The notes: generated by a model from the sequence alone, not told the origin. A stretch of 64,000 nt of DNA from Firmicutes bacterium HGW-Firmicutes-9 (GCA_002841395.1 PGZM01000005.1:1-64000); one strand, 5' to 3'. Shown: positions 34,832 to 44,153, counted from the first letter of the stretch. Numbers and translations: made by a program.

Positions 34832-36982
34832 CTATTTCGTCGGCGTCGGCGTCGGTGTGGGCGCGGGCGTTGCCGCGGGCGAGGGCGTCGCGCTCAGCTT
34901 CGGCGTACGCTCTGGCGCGGGAGAAGGCGACGGTGTCGGCACATAGACCCAATCCGGCTCGATGTACTCATAAACTTTTCTTAGCCCGATGTCCGTGTGC
35001 ATATGGCGGTTCTTGTCATTTTCCGTGAGCATAAAGTGCATCGCGTCGCATGTGGTTTCGTAATAGAACCCCCACTCAAACCCGGCGCGGAAGAACGCAA
35101 GCTCGAAGACGAGATAGTTCACGATCGTCTTGGGTACCTTCTTATACTTGGCAGAGTACGTTCCGTCATAGGTAAAATCGTAATACTGTATCCCGTTCTC
35201 GTCAGTCTTGATGCCGTTGTAGACCAGGTGATTCCGCACTTCGCCGCCGATGAGGTCGTGATTGCGCCGGATGTTCTGGTTGGGATACATGTTGTCGTTG
35301 ACATCGATGGCGGTGCCCAGCGTATGATGGCTCAGGTACTCGAGGTTGGACTGGAACCGCGGCACATAGGCGCAGTATTTGTCCACAAGCTCGTCGAGCA
35401 GCATGGTTATGCCCTCCGTCGTCTTGCCGGTGCGGAGGTTGAGCAGATTCACACGCAGATAGGTGTTCTTGAGGTAATGATCCGCGGTCTCAAAATTCGG
35501 CACAGCGGATACATTCACGCGGCCAAGGCTGGAAGGCACGATGTGCGCGTCCCGCCATACGGCGTCGGTACCGATGCCGCGCCCATCGCCCATATAGTAC
35601 GGGAAGAGAAACTCCTGCGGATCGCGGAAGAATTCCAGCGCGTCCAGATAGTTATCGTCAAACTTGTTCTGCGTGAGTGTGTGCCGCTTGAGCTGCACGA
35701 TATCGCAGTTCACGGAAACCAGCGTGACAGGCTCCGGATGCGCGACACTCGTCGCCGTGAGCGTAAAATGATACTGTCCTGCGCGGAGTTTGCTGATATC
35801 AAACTGCTTGTCCAGCGGATCGAGGTCTCTGGAGGTCAGCGAATATGCGGTAACGTTGAGCTCCGGCAAAAACTCGACGGCTTTGCGGATCGCGGCGCCT
35901 TCGCCGGAGACGGGAACCATCTCGGCACGCACGCTCGTGATCGGGCTGTTGGAATACAGCGAGCCGTGGAGGTTGAAATCCAGCCCGCGTTGGAGTGTTT
36001 CGCCATCCTGCAGCATCGGCACCTCCGGGCAAGAACGGAACTGAATGCCATCGTAGCCAACGGGCGTCGTTTCGCTGCCCGTGGCGACAGAGAGCATGGC
36101 GATGACCGCCTTTTTTAAAAAGCCCTGCTGTGCAACGTGCGCCTCCGCGGTGGTCCAATAGTGTACCGCCGCGCTGTCCGCGCCCGCGCGGAGCATCTTC
36201 GCGGCGTTTGCCGCGCCGCCCTCCGCGAGCATGTCGTTCATGGTCTCAAGTACGGCGGGCGTTTCCGCCAGAGCAAGCCGTTCATTCAGCTCGGCTTCGG
36301 TGATGCGCGTCACCTGCGAAGGCAGCACATAGCCGAAATTGCCGGATTCGGTGATCACATAATAATATCCGCCGAGTTCGCCGAGAATGCGCACCAGATG
36401 CTCGCACTCAGTGGTGAGCACCGCCACGCGTTCCGCAGGCTCGGTCAAAAGCTCGCACTTTGCGGCTTCAATCTTCGCATAGCCCGGCTCGCCTTTGCCC
36501 GCGAGGCGGCTTTCGTGCGCATCTTTGACGAGCACATAGCCTACGTCGCTGCTGAAGGCCGAGCGCACATGATAAAACGCGGCGCCCTCGGGCGAGGTCA
36601 CTTCGTCGAGCACGATCAACTCGTTCAGTCGGCGTACGTTTTCGTTTTTCAGCTTGATCTTGGTCGATTTCGTCGTGGGTTCGGGGTAAAGATAGATCGC
36701 GCTGCCCATCGCGATGAGGCGCAGTTCTTTATAATCCGTCAGTAGGTTTTCACGGATGCGCGCGGCGACGTCGATGACTTTAAACTCACTTGTGACGACT
36801 GCGGGCGTCGGCGTTGCGGTTTCCTCAAGTGAGGGTGTTGCTTCCGGCGTTGCGGTTGCCTCCGGCGCGGAGGTTTCAGCGCATAGGGCAGGAGGGGCTG
36901 CGATCGCGAGCGGCGCGGAAAACGTGGTGCCTGCAAGGAACAGAATCATGATGCAGTTGGGTATAAACCGGGAAAGCTTCAT
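34832..36982 (-). CDS. Secreted M15-type D-Ala-D-Ala carboxypeptidase-like protein 1
   Basis: 716 residues. Signal peptide, PT linker (APEATATPEATPSLEETATPTP), two SH3-like or WG-like segments (AIYLYPEPTTKSTKIKLKNENVRRLNELIVLDEV... and LVRILGELGGYYYVITESGNFGYVLPSQV), a central region of unknown fold, and a C-terminal M15/VanY-like domain from about residue 520. Zinc ligands: His and Asp in SHHTLGTAIDVNDN and His in CDAMHFML. The position normally held by the catalytic Glu (ExxH) is Asp. Ends in a PTPTPTPTK tail. Probably trims peptidoglycan stem peptides outside the cell. AGGAG ribosome-binding site. Paralogue of the next gene upstream. Confidence 0.85.
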   Translation of the reverse strand: MKLSRFIPNCIMILFLAGTTFSAPLAIAAPPALCAETSAPEATATPEATPSLEETATPTPAVVTSEFKVIDVAARIRENLLTDYKELRLIAMGSAIYLYPEPTTKSTKIKLKNENVRRLNELIVLDEVTSPEGAAFYHVRSAFSSDVGYVLVKDAHESRLAGKGEPGYAKIEAAKCELLTEPAERVAVLTTECEHLVRILGELGGYYYVITESGNFGYVLPSQVTRITEAELNERLALAETPAVLETMNDMLAEGGAANAAKMLRAGADSAAVHYWTTAEAHVAQQGFLKKAVIAMLSVATGSETTPVGYDGIQFRSCPEVPMLQDGETLQRGLDFNLHGSLYSNSPITSVRAEMVPVSGEGAAIRKAVEFLPELNVTAYSLTSRDLDPLDKQFDISKLRAGQYHFTLTATSVAHPEPVTLVSVNCDIVQLKRHTLTQNKFDDNYLDALEFFRDPQEFLFPYYMGDGRGIGTDAVWRDAHIVPSSLGRVNVSAVPNFETADHYLKNTYLRVNLLNLRTGKTTEGITMLLDELVDKYCAYVPRFQSNLEYLSHHTLGTAIDVNDNMYPNQNIRRNHDLIGGEVRNHLVYNGIKTDENGIQYYDFTYDGTYSAKYKKVPKTIVNYLVFELAFFRAGFEWGFYYETTCDAMHFMLTENDKNRHMHTDIGLRKVYEYIEPDWVYVPTPSPSPAPERTPKLSATPSPAATPAPTPTPTPTK

Positions 36983-37056
36983 AATACTCCTGAGATACGC
37001 ATCCGCTCCGGCGCGATTCGCGCCGGGTGTGCGTGGTGGTCCGTTCGATGCTATCT

Positions 37057-37085
37057 AGTATACACGAGCCCGAGAAAAACGCAAA
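37057..37085 (-). promoter_or_regulatory. Probable promoter of M15-type gene 1
   Basis: On the minus strand TTTGCG, 17 bases, TATACT with TG directly before the -10; about 75 bases before the start at 36982. Confidence 0.45.
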
Positions 37086-37130
37086 GCTCCAACTTGTATC
37101 ATGCCAGTAAAAAACTTATATCGCAGCAGT

Positions 37131-37160
37131 AAAAAACAGGAGCGAGCGCTCCTGTTTTGT
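37131..37160 (-). terminator. Terminator of M15-type gene 2
   Basis: AAAACAGGAGC-GAGC-GCTCCTGTTTT; followed by TTTTTTACTG on the minus strand, 16 bases past the stop at 37176. Confidence 0.85.
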
Positions 37161-37175
37161 CGGGTCGATCTGTTG

Positions 37176-39275
37176 TTACGGTGCAGTTGCCGCGGGCGAT
37201 GCGGAAGGCGTGTACGTCCATTCCGGATCGATATAAGTATAAATCTTTCTCAGCCCGATGTCGGAATGCATGTGACGATTGATGTCGTTTTCCGTGAGCA
37301 TGAAGTGCATGCCGTCGCACGCGGTCTCGTAATAATACCCCCACTGGAACCCTGCGCGGAAGAACGCGAGCTCGTAGAGCAGGTAGTTGATGATGGTCTT
37401 GGGCACGCGGTTAAACCGCGCGGAATAGCTGCCATCGTAGGAAAAATCATAATACTGACGTCCGTCGTCCGCGGTTTTGATGCCGTTGTAAGCGAGGTGG
37501 TGTTTCACGTCGCTGCCCACGAGATCGTGATTGCTGAGGATGTTGAAATTCGGATACATGTTGTCGTTGACGTCGATCGCAGTGCCCAGCGTATGGTGGC
37601 TGACATACTCCAGATTGGACTGGAACCTTGGCACGTAGGTGGTCTCCTTGTCGATCAGGTCTTTCAGCAGCGTGACCCGTCCGTTTGTGACGTTGCCCGT
37701 GCGGGGGCTGATGATCGTCACGCACACATAGGTGTTTTCCAGATAGTGGTTCGCCGCCTCAAAATACGGCACGGCATCGCTGTGCACGCGGCCAAGACTC
37801 GACTCCACGATATATTTGTTACGCCAGTCGTTCTCGGTTGAGATGCCTCTGTCGTCCGTGAGCGAATAATGGAACAGGAATTTATCCGTGTCCCCGCCGA
37901 AAAACTTGCTGGCCTCGATATAGTTATCGTCAAACTTGTTGCGCGTAAGCACAATGCGTTTTGTATCAACAATCTTGCATTCTGTCGACTGGAGCGTGAT
38001 CCCCTCCGGATGTGCAACGGTCTTTGCAGAGAGCGTATAGCGGTAGCGTCCCGCGCGCAGCATGCTGATGTCAAACAGCGTATCGAGCGCTTTTTCCTCG
38101 ACCGTCTCTTTGCTTGAGCAGATGGAATAGTTGCGCACCGCGTCTTCGGGATTGAAGGTGACGGTAACGTCGATGGAAGAACTCTCACCCAGCGAAACAA
38201 ACGAGGCGGAAACGCTGGTCAGCGGGCTGTCGGTAAAGATTGAACCGTGGATATTGAAATCCAGTCCCTGCTGGAGCTCTTCACCCTCGGCAAGCGGCGG
38301 CACTTCCAGACACGGCTGGTATTTGATTCCCTCGCGCCCAACAGGCAATAAGCCCGTTCCGACGGCGTTGGAAAGCATCGCGACAGTGGCTTTTTTCAGC
38401 TGTCCCTGCTGCGTGGTGTGATCCTGCGCGGTGTTCCAGTAGTCGAGTGCGGCGCTCTTGACGCCGGCGCGGAGCATCTTGGCGGCATTCGCAGCAGAGG
38501 CCTCCGTTAGCGGATCGCTCATGGTCGCGAGCACGCCCGGCGCGCTTGCGAGCGCAAGCCGCTGCTCCAGATCGTCCCGCTCAATCAACGTGAGCTGCGC
38601 GGGTTCCACAAAGCCCAGCTTGCCGTTCTCCGTTAAAATATAGTAGAAATCGTGATACTCGCCGAGAATACGGACGGCCTGGTCGCTCTCGGTTGCCAGC
38701 ACATCGGACTTTTTGTTTGCGTCGGCAAGGATGAAACAGCCGTTGGACTCGATCTGCGCAAATCCGGATACACCGCTTCTGGCGAGTTGGCTGTAACGCG
38801 TGTCTTTCTCCAGCACATAGCCGGTGTCGTTGGAAAACACGGCGCGCACCTGAAAAAACAAGTCGCCTCTTTCGGATGTGACTTCGGAGAGTACAATCAG
38901 TTCATCCGGCACTTTTAACGGGGTGTCGTTTTCGAGCTTGATATGCTCGGCGTCTTTGCTCGGCTCCGTGTAAAGGAAGATAGCGCCTTTGAACCCGACG
39001 AGCTGCAACGAATCTCGATCAAGATAGAGCGTGTCGCGGATTGCTTGAACCGCGGGATCGATCGCGACCTCCTCGGCAACGGGTTCCGGCGTGATTTCTG
39101 CAGTGGGTTGGGGTGTATCGGCAGTAAACGAGATGACATATGGCGTAACCTCCGCTGTCATCACGGGTGTTGGCGTAGGGGTAGGACTCGGCGCCTGCAG
39201 GACGGAACAACCCGCCAGCAGCAGGGAGCTAAGCCCGATCAGGCAGCCTAATGGCAATAGGAGAGAACGCTTCAT
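37176..39275 (-). CDS. M15-type D-Ala-D-Ala carboxypeptidase-like lipoprotein 2
   Basis: 699 residues from the ATG at 39275, which follows CGGAGGCTTT. A lipoprotein signal MKRSLLLPLGCLIGLSSLLLAGC gives a lipobox LLAGC, so Lgt-dependent anchoring is expected, in contrast to the Sec-type signal of its paralogue. Same domain order: PT linker, SH3-like segments (GAIFLYTEPSKDAEHIKLEND..., AVRILGEYHDFYYILTENGKLGFVEPAQL), central part, and C-terminal M15-like domain with SHHTLGTAIDVNDNMYPN and CDGMHFML. As in the paralogue, Asp replaces the usual Glu before the last His ligand. Confidence 0.87.
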   Translation of the reverse strand: MKRSLLLPLGCLIGLSSLLLAGCSVLQAPSPTPTPTPVMTAEVTPYVISFTADTPQPTAEITPEPVAEEVAIDPAVQAIRDTLYLDRDSLQLVGFKGAIFLYTEPSKDAEHIKLENDTPLKVPDELIVLSEVTSERGDLFFQVRAVFSNDTGYVLEKDTRYSQLARSGVSGFAQIESNGCFILADANKKSDVLATESDQAVRILGEYHDFYYILTENGKLGFVEPAQLTLIERDDLEQRLALASAPGVLATMSDPLTEASAANAAKMLRAGVKSAALDYWNTAQDHTTQQGQLKKATVAMLSNAVGTGLLPVGREGIKYQPCLEVPPLAEGEELQQGLDFNIHGSIFTDSPLTSVSASFVSLGESSSIDVTVTFNPEDAVRNYSICSSKETVEEKALDTLFDISMLRAGRYRYTLSAKTVAHPEGITLQSTECKIVDTKRIVLTRNKFDDNYIEASKFFGGDTDKFLFHYSLTDDRGISTENDWRNKYIVESSLGRVHSDAVPYFEAANHYLENTYVCVTIISPRTGNVTNGRVTLLKDLIDKETTYVPRFQSNLEYVSHHTLGTAIDVNDNMYPNFNILSNHDLVGSDVKHHLAYNGIKTADDGRQYYDFSYDGSYSARFNRVPKTIINYLLYELAFFRAGFQWGYYYETACDGMHFMLTENDINRHMHSDIGLRKIYTYIDPEWTYTPSASPAATAP

Positions 39276-39356
39276 AAAGCCTCCGGGTTCAAATGAAAGC
39301 AATTATCGCAATGGCAGCCGCGCGGCATAATCCGTGCGTTTCTTGCGGTACGAATC

Positions 39357-39385
39357 AGTATACAGGAAAATGCGGGAAAACACAA
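39357..39385 (-). promoter_or_regulatory. Promoter of M15-type lipoprotein gene
   Basis: On the minus strand TTGTGT, 17 bases, TATACT; about 80 bases before the start at 39275. The remaining gap to 39740 shows no gene. Confidence 0.55.
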
Positions 39386-39740
39386 AGTGCGGCGGCTTGG
39401 TGGATTTGGGTACTGCTTGAAACCGTTACATAACAGTTGTTGATTTGTTACATTTTTTGGAACCCATGAAACAAACGCAGTATCGTTTTGCAGGAAATCA
39501 TGCGACAAGACGATTAATCCATTTGCGAAAGGTTCTTAAAAACTGCTGTCATGCAAGATTTTATTTATAAATGAACGCGGGATTTGATGGATCATTTTTG
39601 CCGGATTACGGTATATGCCCTGCATTTGCGAAGCATTTCGAACCGCACAACTTTACCTGAATTTGACAAAAATGTAACATCGCCTGAAAAACCGCGCTTC
39701 TTCCGCGCAGGCGCTGGCGAAATAACGTGCTGCCGCTTTG

Positions 39741-39836
39741 CTATACCACCGATGCAATTGCGCTGACGGAGATGCAAAGTCCCCGACCTTCGTCGTTCAT
39801 GCCCTCGGTCGTCGTGGCCTTGATGGAGACGTCCGG
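39741..39836 (-). pseudogene. Remnant of the 3' end of an ispF gene
   Basis: 32 in-frame codons on the minus strand read PDVSIKATTTEGMNDEGRGLCISVSAIASVV and stop, the same as the last 32 residues of IspDF (42484) apart from Ala to Val and the first residues. At the DNA level the two are about 90% identical, and nearly all differences are synonymous (TCA/TCC, ACT/ACC, GGA/GGT, TTG/CTT, ATC/ATT, GCG/GCA, TAA/TAG). Upstream of this the similarity fades and a stop appears, so only the gene end is present. It lies in the same orientation as ispDF, with the MBOAT/SGNH pair in between. Confidence 0.9.
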
Positions 39837-39941
39837 ATCAGGTTTATGTGCATTGCTCTACATGTCTTGCCACATTGCGTTCGGCGATACATGCCCGACT
39901 TTAAACGCTAGTCCGACATCAGATCGGCTATAGCTGAAGAA

Positions 39942-40862
39942 TCAATTCTCCGGCTTCTCACCCGAAAACAGCAGCTCCGTGAAATAGTATCCACCTGTGT
40001 CGTTTAAATGATCGCTGTTGAGGAAGAAATCATAGCGATCCTGGAACCGTATGTCGCGGGAGAAATCCAGATACTCAATCTGGTGCTCCTGCGCAAAGCT
40101 GTTCAGGAACGATTGCTGAACCCTAAGAAACTCGGCGGGCACAAGATCGTTGTACTCGCGCAGAAACGGCGTTGTGACCAGTATCGGCGTAACGGAATGC
40201 TCTTTGCAGAGCGTTACCATTTGCTCTAGGCTTGCGATCATATCCGGATTGAGTTCATACGTTCCACCATTCTCATGTTTGAGAACGTGCCGCTCAACGG
40301 CGTTTCTCGCATCGGCCGATACGTCAATGGCATCTGCTGTTTGCTCTCCTAAATCGACAAATTCGTCGCGTCTCCAGTTTTCGGCGCGCCAACTGGGAAT
40401 AAAGAGCCCCGGGACTTTCACGCTAATCCACTCTCTCCACGAAAAATTGAGGATCAGATGCGGCGGTAAAATATAGTAGTAGCGCCGGTTGAGAGAAAGA
40501 AAATCGCTTCGTTCCGTTGCGCTGTTGAGGAGTGAAGGGTACGTTACAGAAATATAAAGCACGGAGTTGTCTGTGAAGCGATCGATATAGTACTCCAAAA
40601 GGCACGCATCCTGCGGCAGAGACTGCGACCCGTTCGCAAAATTGGTGCAGGAAAGCTCCGGGTGTCCGCCATATTTAAATGCGCCCTGGCCGTGACTGTT
40701 TCCAAGGTTTGCAACATCGATTTTATCCGGTGCGTTCAGGAAACGATCGATATTCGTCGGCACCGTGCCGCCTTTAACCATAACAAAAAGCCAATTGGAA
40801 ACACCGGCGAGTACGGCGCACACAAGCATCAAGATCAGGATTTTCTTTAAAAACAGTTTCAT
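39942..40862 (-). CDS. SGNH-hydrolase-like / DltD-like membrane-anchored protein
   Basis: 306 residues with one N-terminal membrane segment (FLKKILILMLVCAVLAGVSNWLF) and an extracytoplasmic domain. LGNSHGQGAF occupies the place of the GDSL-type nucleophile motif, and NSDHLNDTGGYYFTELL near the C-terminus resembles the catalytic DxxH region of AlgX/AlgJ/DltD-like acyltransferase partners. It follows the MBOAT gene by 9 bases, so both make one operon. Likely the extracytoplasmic partner that passes acyl groups to a wall or surface polysaccharide (inference). Base composition is less GC-rich than flanking housekeeping genes. Confidence 0.8.
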   Translation of the reverse strand: MKLFLKKILILMLVCAVLAGVSNWLFVMVKGGTVPTNIDRFLNAPDKIDVANLGNSHGQGAFKYGGHPELSCTNFANGSQSLPQDACLLEYYIDRFTDNSVLYISVTYPSLLNSATERSDFLSLNRRYYYILPPHLILNFSWREWISVKVPGLFIPSWRAENWRRDEFVDLGEQTADAIDVSADARNAVERHVLKHENGGTYELNPDMIASLEQMVTLCKEHSVTPILVTTPFLREYNDLVPAEFLRVQQSFLNSFAQEHQIEYLDFSRDIRFQDRYDFFLNSDHLNDTGGYYFTELLFSGEKPEN

Positions 40863-40871
40863 GTGCGCTCC

Positions 40872-42353
40872 TTAAAACTGGAAGTAAATGAACTCTCCGC
40901 CGCCGCCGGTACCCGGAAAGAACAGGATAAACCAAATCATGGTCAGATAGATTGCCCAGCGGAACACCGGTTTCCAACGTGATAAGGACAGGAACACATC
41001 TTCGCGCTTGTTAAAGATGTCAAAGACCGCAAGCAGCGCAACCGGAAGCAATCGAACGAGAAGATCGTATCGATCCAGCTTCATGATGCGCGCGGCGTAT
41101 TCGACATATTGAATCGGCGATCCAATCCCGTCAAACATATGGCTCAGACCATAGAACGCGTCGGACATTGAGTTTGCGCGGAAAAAAACCCAGGCAAAGC
41201 AGACAAGCGTGAAGGTGAGCAGCATTTGCCCAGCGGAACGAAGCGCAAGCACGGCTTTGTTTTTCTGCGGCAGAGAAGCGGCATTCTTTTTGCTTCTATG
41301 AATGAGTGTTTCGACAATGACATAGCAGCCGTGCAAAGCACCCCACAGCACAAACGTCCAGTTTGCGCCATGCCAGAGGCCGCTTAGCAAAAACGTGATC
41401 ATCAGATTGATGAGTACGCGCGGCAGCTTTCTGCGATTGCCGCCAAGCGGGATGTAAACATAGTCGCGAAACCATGTTGAGAGCGAAATGTGCCAACGGC
41501 TCCAGAATTCTCGAATCGATTTGGAAAAATAAGGACTATCGAAATTCTTCATCAAACGGATGCCAAGCAGCTTTGCAGAGCCGATTGCAATGTCGGAATA
41601 ACCCGAAAAATCGCAATAGATCTGGAACGCAAAGAAGATTGTTGCGACGATGAACGACAAGCCCTGATATGCCTCAAGGTTTCCATAGACACTGTTGACG
41701 TAAACAGAGAGCGTGTCCGCGATGACGATCTTTTTAAATAACCCGATCGCGATCCATTTCAGACCGTCGCTGCCCTGCGTATAATCAAAAGTTCTTTCCT
41801 GACGCAGCTGCGGGATGAGATTATCGGATCGCTCAATCGGTCCCGCAACCAACTGCGGGAAAAAGGAGACGTAAAGCGAAAAATACCCGAGGTGTTTCTC
41901 GACGGGGATTTTCTCGCGATAGACGTCTATCACATAGCTCAGCGTTTGGAACGTGTAGAAAGATATGCCGACAGGCAGAACGAGCTTGAGTGTCCACTCC
42001 TGCACCGGAAGCGAGAATGCGCGCAGAATGGAAGTCACAGACTCGCTGAAAAAGTCGAAGTACTTATAGAAGAAGAGTACGCCGAAGCAGATGACCAGCG
42101 CCAGGACCAAGAACAGCTTTGGCAGTTTTGCCTTTTTGCCCCGCGCATGGCGAAAATGATCGATCAATAGTCCGCTGGAATAGGAAACGAGCGTGGTGAG
42201 CGCAATCAACACAACTAGCTCCGGGTTCCAGCTCATATAAAAATAATAGCTGGCGATCAAAAGCATGATCCAGCGGAAGCGGTGAGGCAATAGCCAATGA
42301 AGCAGAAAAACGATCGTTAGAAAAATTGCATAAGGTAACGAGTTAAACAGCAT
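40872..42353 (-). CDS. MBOAT family O-acyltransferase (AlgI/DltB/PatA type)
   Basis: 493 residues with about ten to twelve membrane helices. Family motifs: FFPQLVAGPIERSDNLIPQL, IREFWSRWHISLSTWFRDYVYIPLGGNR and the catalytic His in GLWHGANWTFVLWGALHG. It moves acetyl (or other acyl) groups across the membrane for O-acylation of a surface polymer together with the SGNH-like protein downstream. Start has GGAGG in front; own promoter upstream. Confidence 0.95.
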   Translation of the reverse strand: MLFNSLPYAIFLTIVFLLHWLLPHRFRWIMLLIASYYFYMSWNPELVVLIALTTLVSYSSGLLIDHFRHARGKKAKLPKLFLVLALVICFGVLFFYKYFDFFSESVTSILRAFSLPVQEWTLKLVLPVGISFYTFQTLSYVIDVYREKIPVEKHLGYFSLYVSFFPQLVAGPIERSDNLIPQLRQERTFDYTQGSDGLKWIAIGLFKKIVIADTLSVYVNSVYGNLEAYQGLSFIVATIFFAFQIYCDFSGYSDIAIGSAKLLGIRLMKNFDSPYFSKSIREFWSRWHISLSTWFRDYVYIPLGGNRRKLPRVLINLMITFLLSGLWHGANWTFVLWGALHGCYVIVETLIHRSKKNAASLPQKNKAVLALRSAGQMLLTFTLVCFAWVFFRANSMSDAFYGLSHMFDGIGSPIQYVEYAARIMKLDRYDLLVRLLPVALLAVFDIFNKREDVFLSLSRWKPVFRWAIYLTMIWFILFFPGTGGGGEFIYFQF

Positions 42354-42394
42354 GCGCGCAAATCCTCCAACGCATCAAAACAGTATTGATTTTG

Positions 42395-42423
42395 ATCATA
42401 TCGGTTCGACCGGTAAAATGCAA
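42395..42423 (-). promoter_or_regulatory. Promoter of the MBOAT-SGNH operon
   Basis: On the minus strand TTGCAT, 17 bases, TATGAT; about 40 bases before the start at 42353 and just downstream of the ispDF stop. Confidence 0.65.
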
Positions 42424-42483
42424 GCAGAAACGATTGAGCCTGTAGAATGTTATAGAAATGATTGATTGAAAAACAAAATCCGA

Positions 42484-43596
42484 TTATACCACCGACGCGA
42501 TTGCGCTGGCGGAGATGCACAATCCCCGTCCTTCGTCGTTCATGCCCTCAGTCGTCGTGGCCTTGATTGAGACATCTTCCGGCAGGACGTGCAGCGCTTG
42601 CGCAAGCCGCGCCTGCATCGCCGCCGCGTGCGGCTTGATCTTCGGCAGCTCGCAGATGATCGTCGCGTCCACGTGCGAAACGTGCAGGCGGTTTTCTTCG
42701 ATCCTGCGGACGACTTCCTGTAGCAGCGCGATGCTGTCGGCGTTTTTGTAGGCCGCGTCTGCGTCGGGGAACAGTCTGCCGATGTCGCCGAGTCCCGCCG
42801 CGCCCAGCAGCGCGTCGATGATCGCGTGCGTGAGCACATCTGCATCGGAATGCCCCAGCAATCCCTTTTCAAACGGAATCTCCACGCCGCCGAGGATCAG
42901 CTTTCGCCCTTCCACGAGACGGTGCGTATCATAGCCCGTGCCGAAGCGCGCATAGCTCGCCAGCGCGAGCTGCCAGTCCGCGCCCGTGGTGAGTTTCTGG
43001 TTTGCGGCCTCGCCTTCGGTGAAGACAAACCGCGGCTCGTAGCCTTCCGCGATATACAGCGCGCAATCGTCGGTGACGACCGAAAGATCGCCCGTATCGT
43101 AGGCGTGGCGGATTTGGTCAAAGCGGAACGTCTGCGGCGTCTGCATACGGATGAGTTGGCTGCGGTCGAGCGGGGTTACACTGTTTCCGTTGAGCTGCAC
43201 AATCGTGTCCGTGACCTTGCCCGCGACAACGCCACTGCCGAATTCTTTCGCACTAAGGATGCTCTCGCGCACCGTCTCGGGCGAGACCATGCAGCGCGCC
43301 GCGTCGTGAATCGCGACGATGTCCGCGCGATCGATACTGTCCAGCGCGCGCTTGACCGACTCCGCGCGGGTCTGCCCGCCGTCTACGATCCGATTCGGTA
43401 CGGGGCAGGTCAGAGATTCGACAAACTCTCGCGTCGCTGGTGATACGGTGAAGACGATCTCTTCCGCTCCGCCTGCGATCAGCGCGGCAAGCGAACGCTC
43501 GATGGCGGTCTTGCCCGCAATGGGCGTGAGCAGCTTATCAAACCCCATTCGCGTGGAGCCGCCCGCGCAGAGCAGGATGCCGACCACGGCGCTCAT
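42484..43596 (-). CDS. ispDF: Bifunctional IspD/IspF (MEP isoprenoid pathway)
   Basis: 370 residues. The IspD half (1-215) has the nucleotidyltransferase start LLCAGGSTRMGFDKLLTPIAGK and DIVAIHDAARCMVSPETV. The IspF half begins about residue 218 with RFGTGYDTHRLVEGRKLILGGV (DxH metal ligands) and LGHSDADVLTHAIIDALLGAAGLGDIGRLFPD, ending GRGLCISASAIASVV. It carries out CDP-ME formation and MEcPP synthesis; the IspE step must be encoded elsewhere. Its start overlaps the end of rqcP by four bases (ATGA). Its last ~100 bases are duplicated at 39741. Confidence 0.96.
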   Translation of the reverse strand: MSAVVGILLCAGGSTRMGFDKLLTPIAGKTAIERSLAALIAGGAEEIVFTVSPATREFVESLTCPVPNRIVDGGQTRAESVKRALDSIDRADIVAIHDAARCMVSPETVRESILSAKEFGSGVVAGKVTDTIVQLNGNSVTPLDRSQLIRMQTPQTFRFDQIRHAYDTGDLSVVTDDCALYIAEGYEPRFVFTEGEAANQKLTTGADWQLALASYARFGTGYDTHRLVEGRKLILGGVEIPFEKGLLGHSDADVLTHAIIDALLGAAGLGDIGRLFPDADAAYKNADSIALLQEVVRRIEENRLHVSHVDATIICELPKIKPHAAAMQARLAQALHVLPEDVSIKATTTEGMNDEGRGLCISASAIASVV

Positions 43597-43850
43597 TTGC
43601 CTGCGTCTCCGCTGAGTACGGTATACATGCCCGCGGCGTCCTCTTTGTGTACGCTTTCCTTGAGGCTTTCGACGCGCACGAGCATATGCCGCCCGCCGAG
43701 CAGCAGATCCAGCGTGTCGCCTTCCTTCACCTCCGAGGAGGGCTTGGCGACCTTGCCGTTGATGCTGACGCGGCCCGCGTCCGCGGCTTCGTTCGCGACG
43801 GTGCGCCGTTTGATGATGCGGGAGACCTTCAAATATTTATCCAAACGCAT
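43593..43850 (-). CDS. rqcP: S4-domain RNA-binding protein, RqcP/YabO-like
   Basis: 85 residues: MRLDKYLKVSRIIKRRTVANEAADAGRVSINGKVAKPSSEVKEGDTL is a complete S4 domain. RqcP helps elongate Ala tails on stalled 50S subunits in ribosome quality control; named by resemblance and length. Translationally coupled to ispDF. Confidence 0.9.
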   Translation of the reverse strand: MRLDKYLKVSRIIKRRTVANEAADAGRVSINGKVAKPSSEVKEGDTLDLLLGGRHMLVRVESLKESVHKEDAAGMYTVLSGDAGK

Positions 43851-43922
43851 AGTTGTTTCTCTCTTCTATCGATTCCATCGATGTTTTTGCTTCAAATTTC
43901 CCGCGCGCGGGAGCACGAGATC

Positions 43923-43951
43923 ATGTTACGTTGGAAGACTGTCTTTGTCAA
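43923..43951 (-). promoter_or_regulatory. Sigma-A promoter of rqcP-ispDF
   Basis: On the minus strand TTGACA, 17 bases, TAACAT; about 70 bases upstream of the rqcP start. Rest of the gap to 44117 shows nothing I can name. Confidence 0.7.
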
Positions 43952-44117
43952 GGGAGCGCTGATTCATGAAGACGATCATCTTTGCGGTCAATTATTCCGT
44001 CCTTTATTGTCGCGAAAACCTTGAAATAGCGCTGCTATTCCTGCGGTTTTGCTTCGCAAAGAACGAAAAATTCCCTCGCAAATCTGACCACCTTCATAGA
44101 AACAGCGCTTCCCCAGG

Positions 44118-44146
44118 TTGACAGACCTTGTAAAAGCGTGTATTCT
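44118..44146 (+). promoter_or_regulatory. Promoter of the thiT transcript
   Basis: TTGACA, 17 bases, TATTCT, ending 8 bases before the riboswitch P1 stem. Confidence 0.7.
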
Positions 44147-44153
44147 AATTCGC

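Noticed and set aside
39592-39777. ORF starting MHLRQRNCIGGI, similar to the one at 42317-42520
   Set aside because: Both are shadow frames of the duplicated ispF 3' end; the similarity is explained by that repeat.
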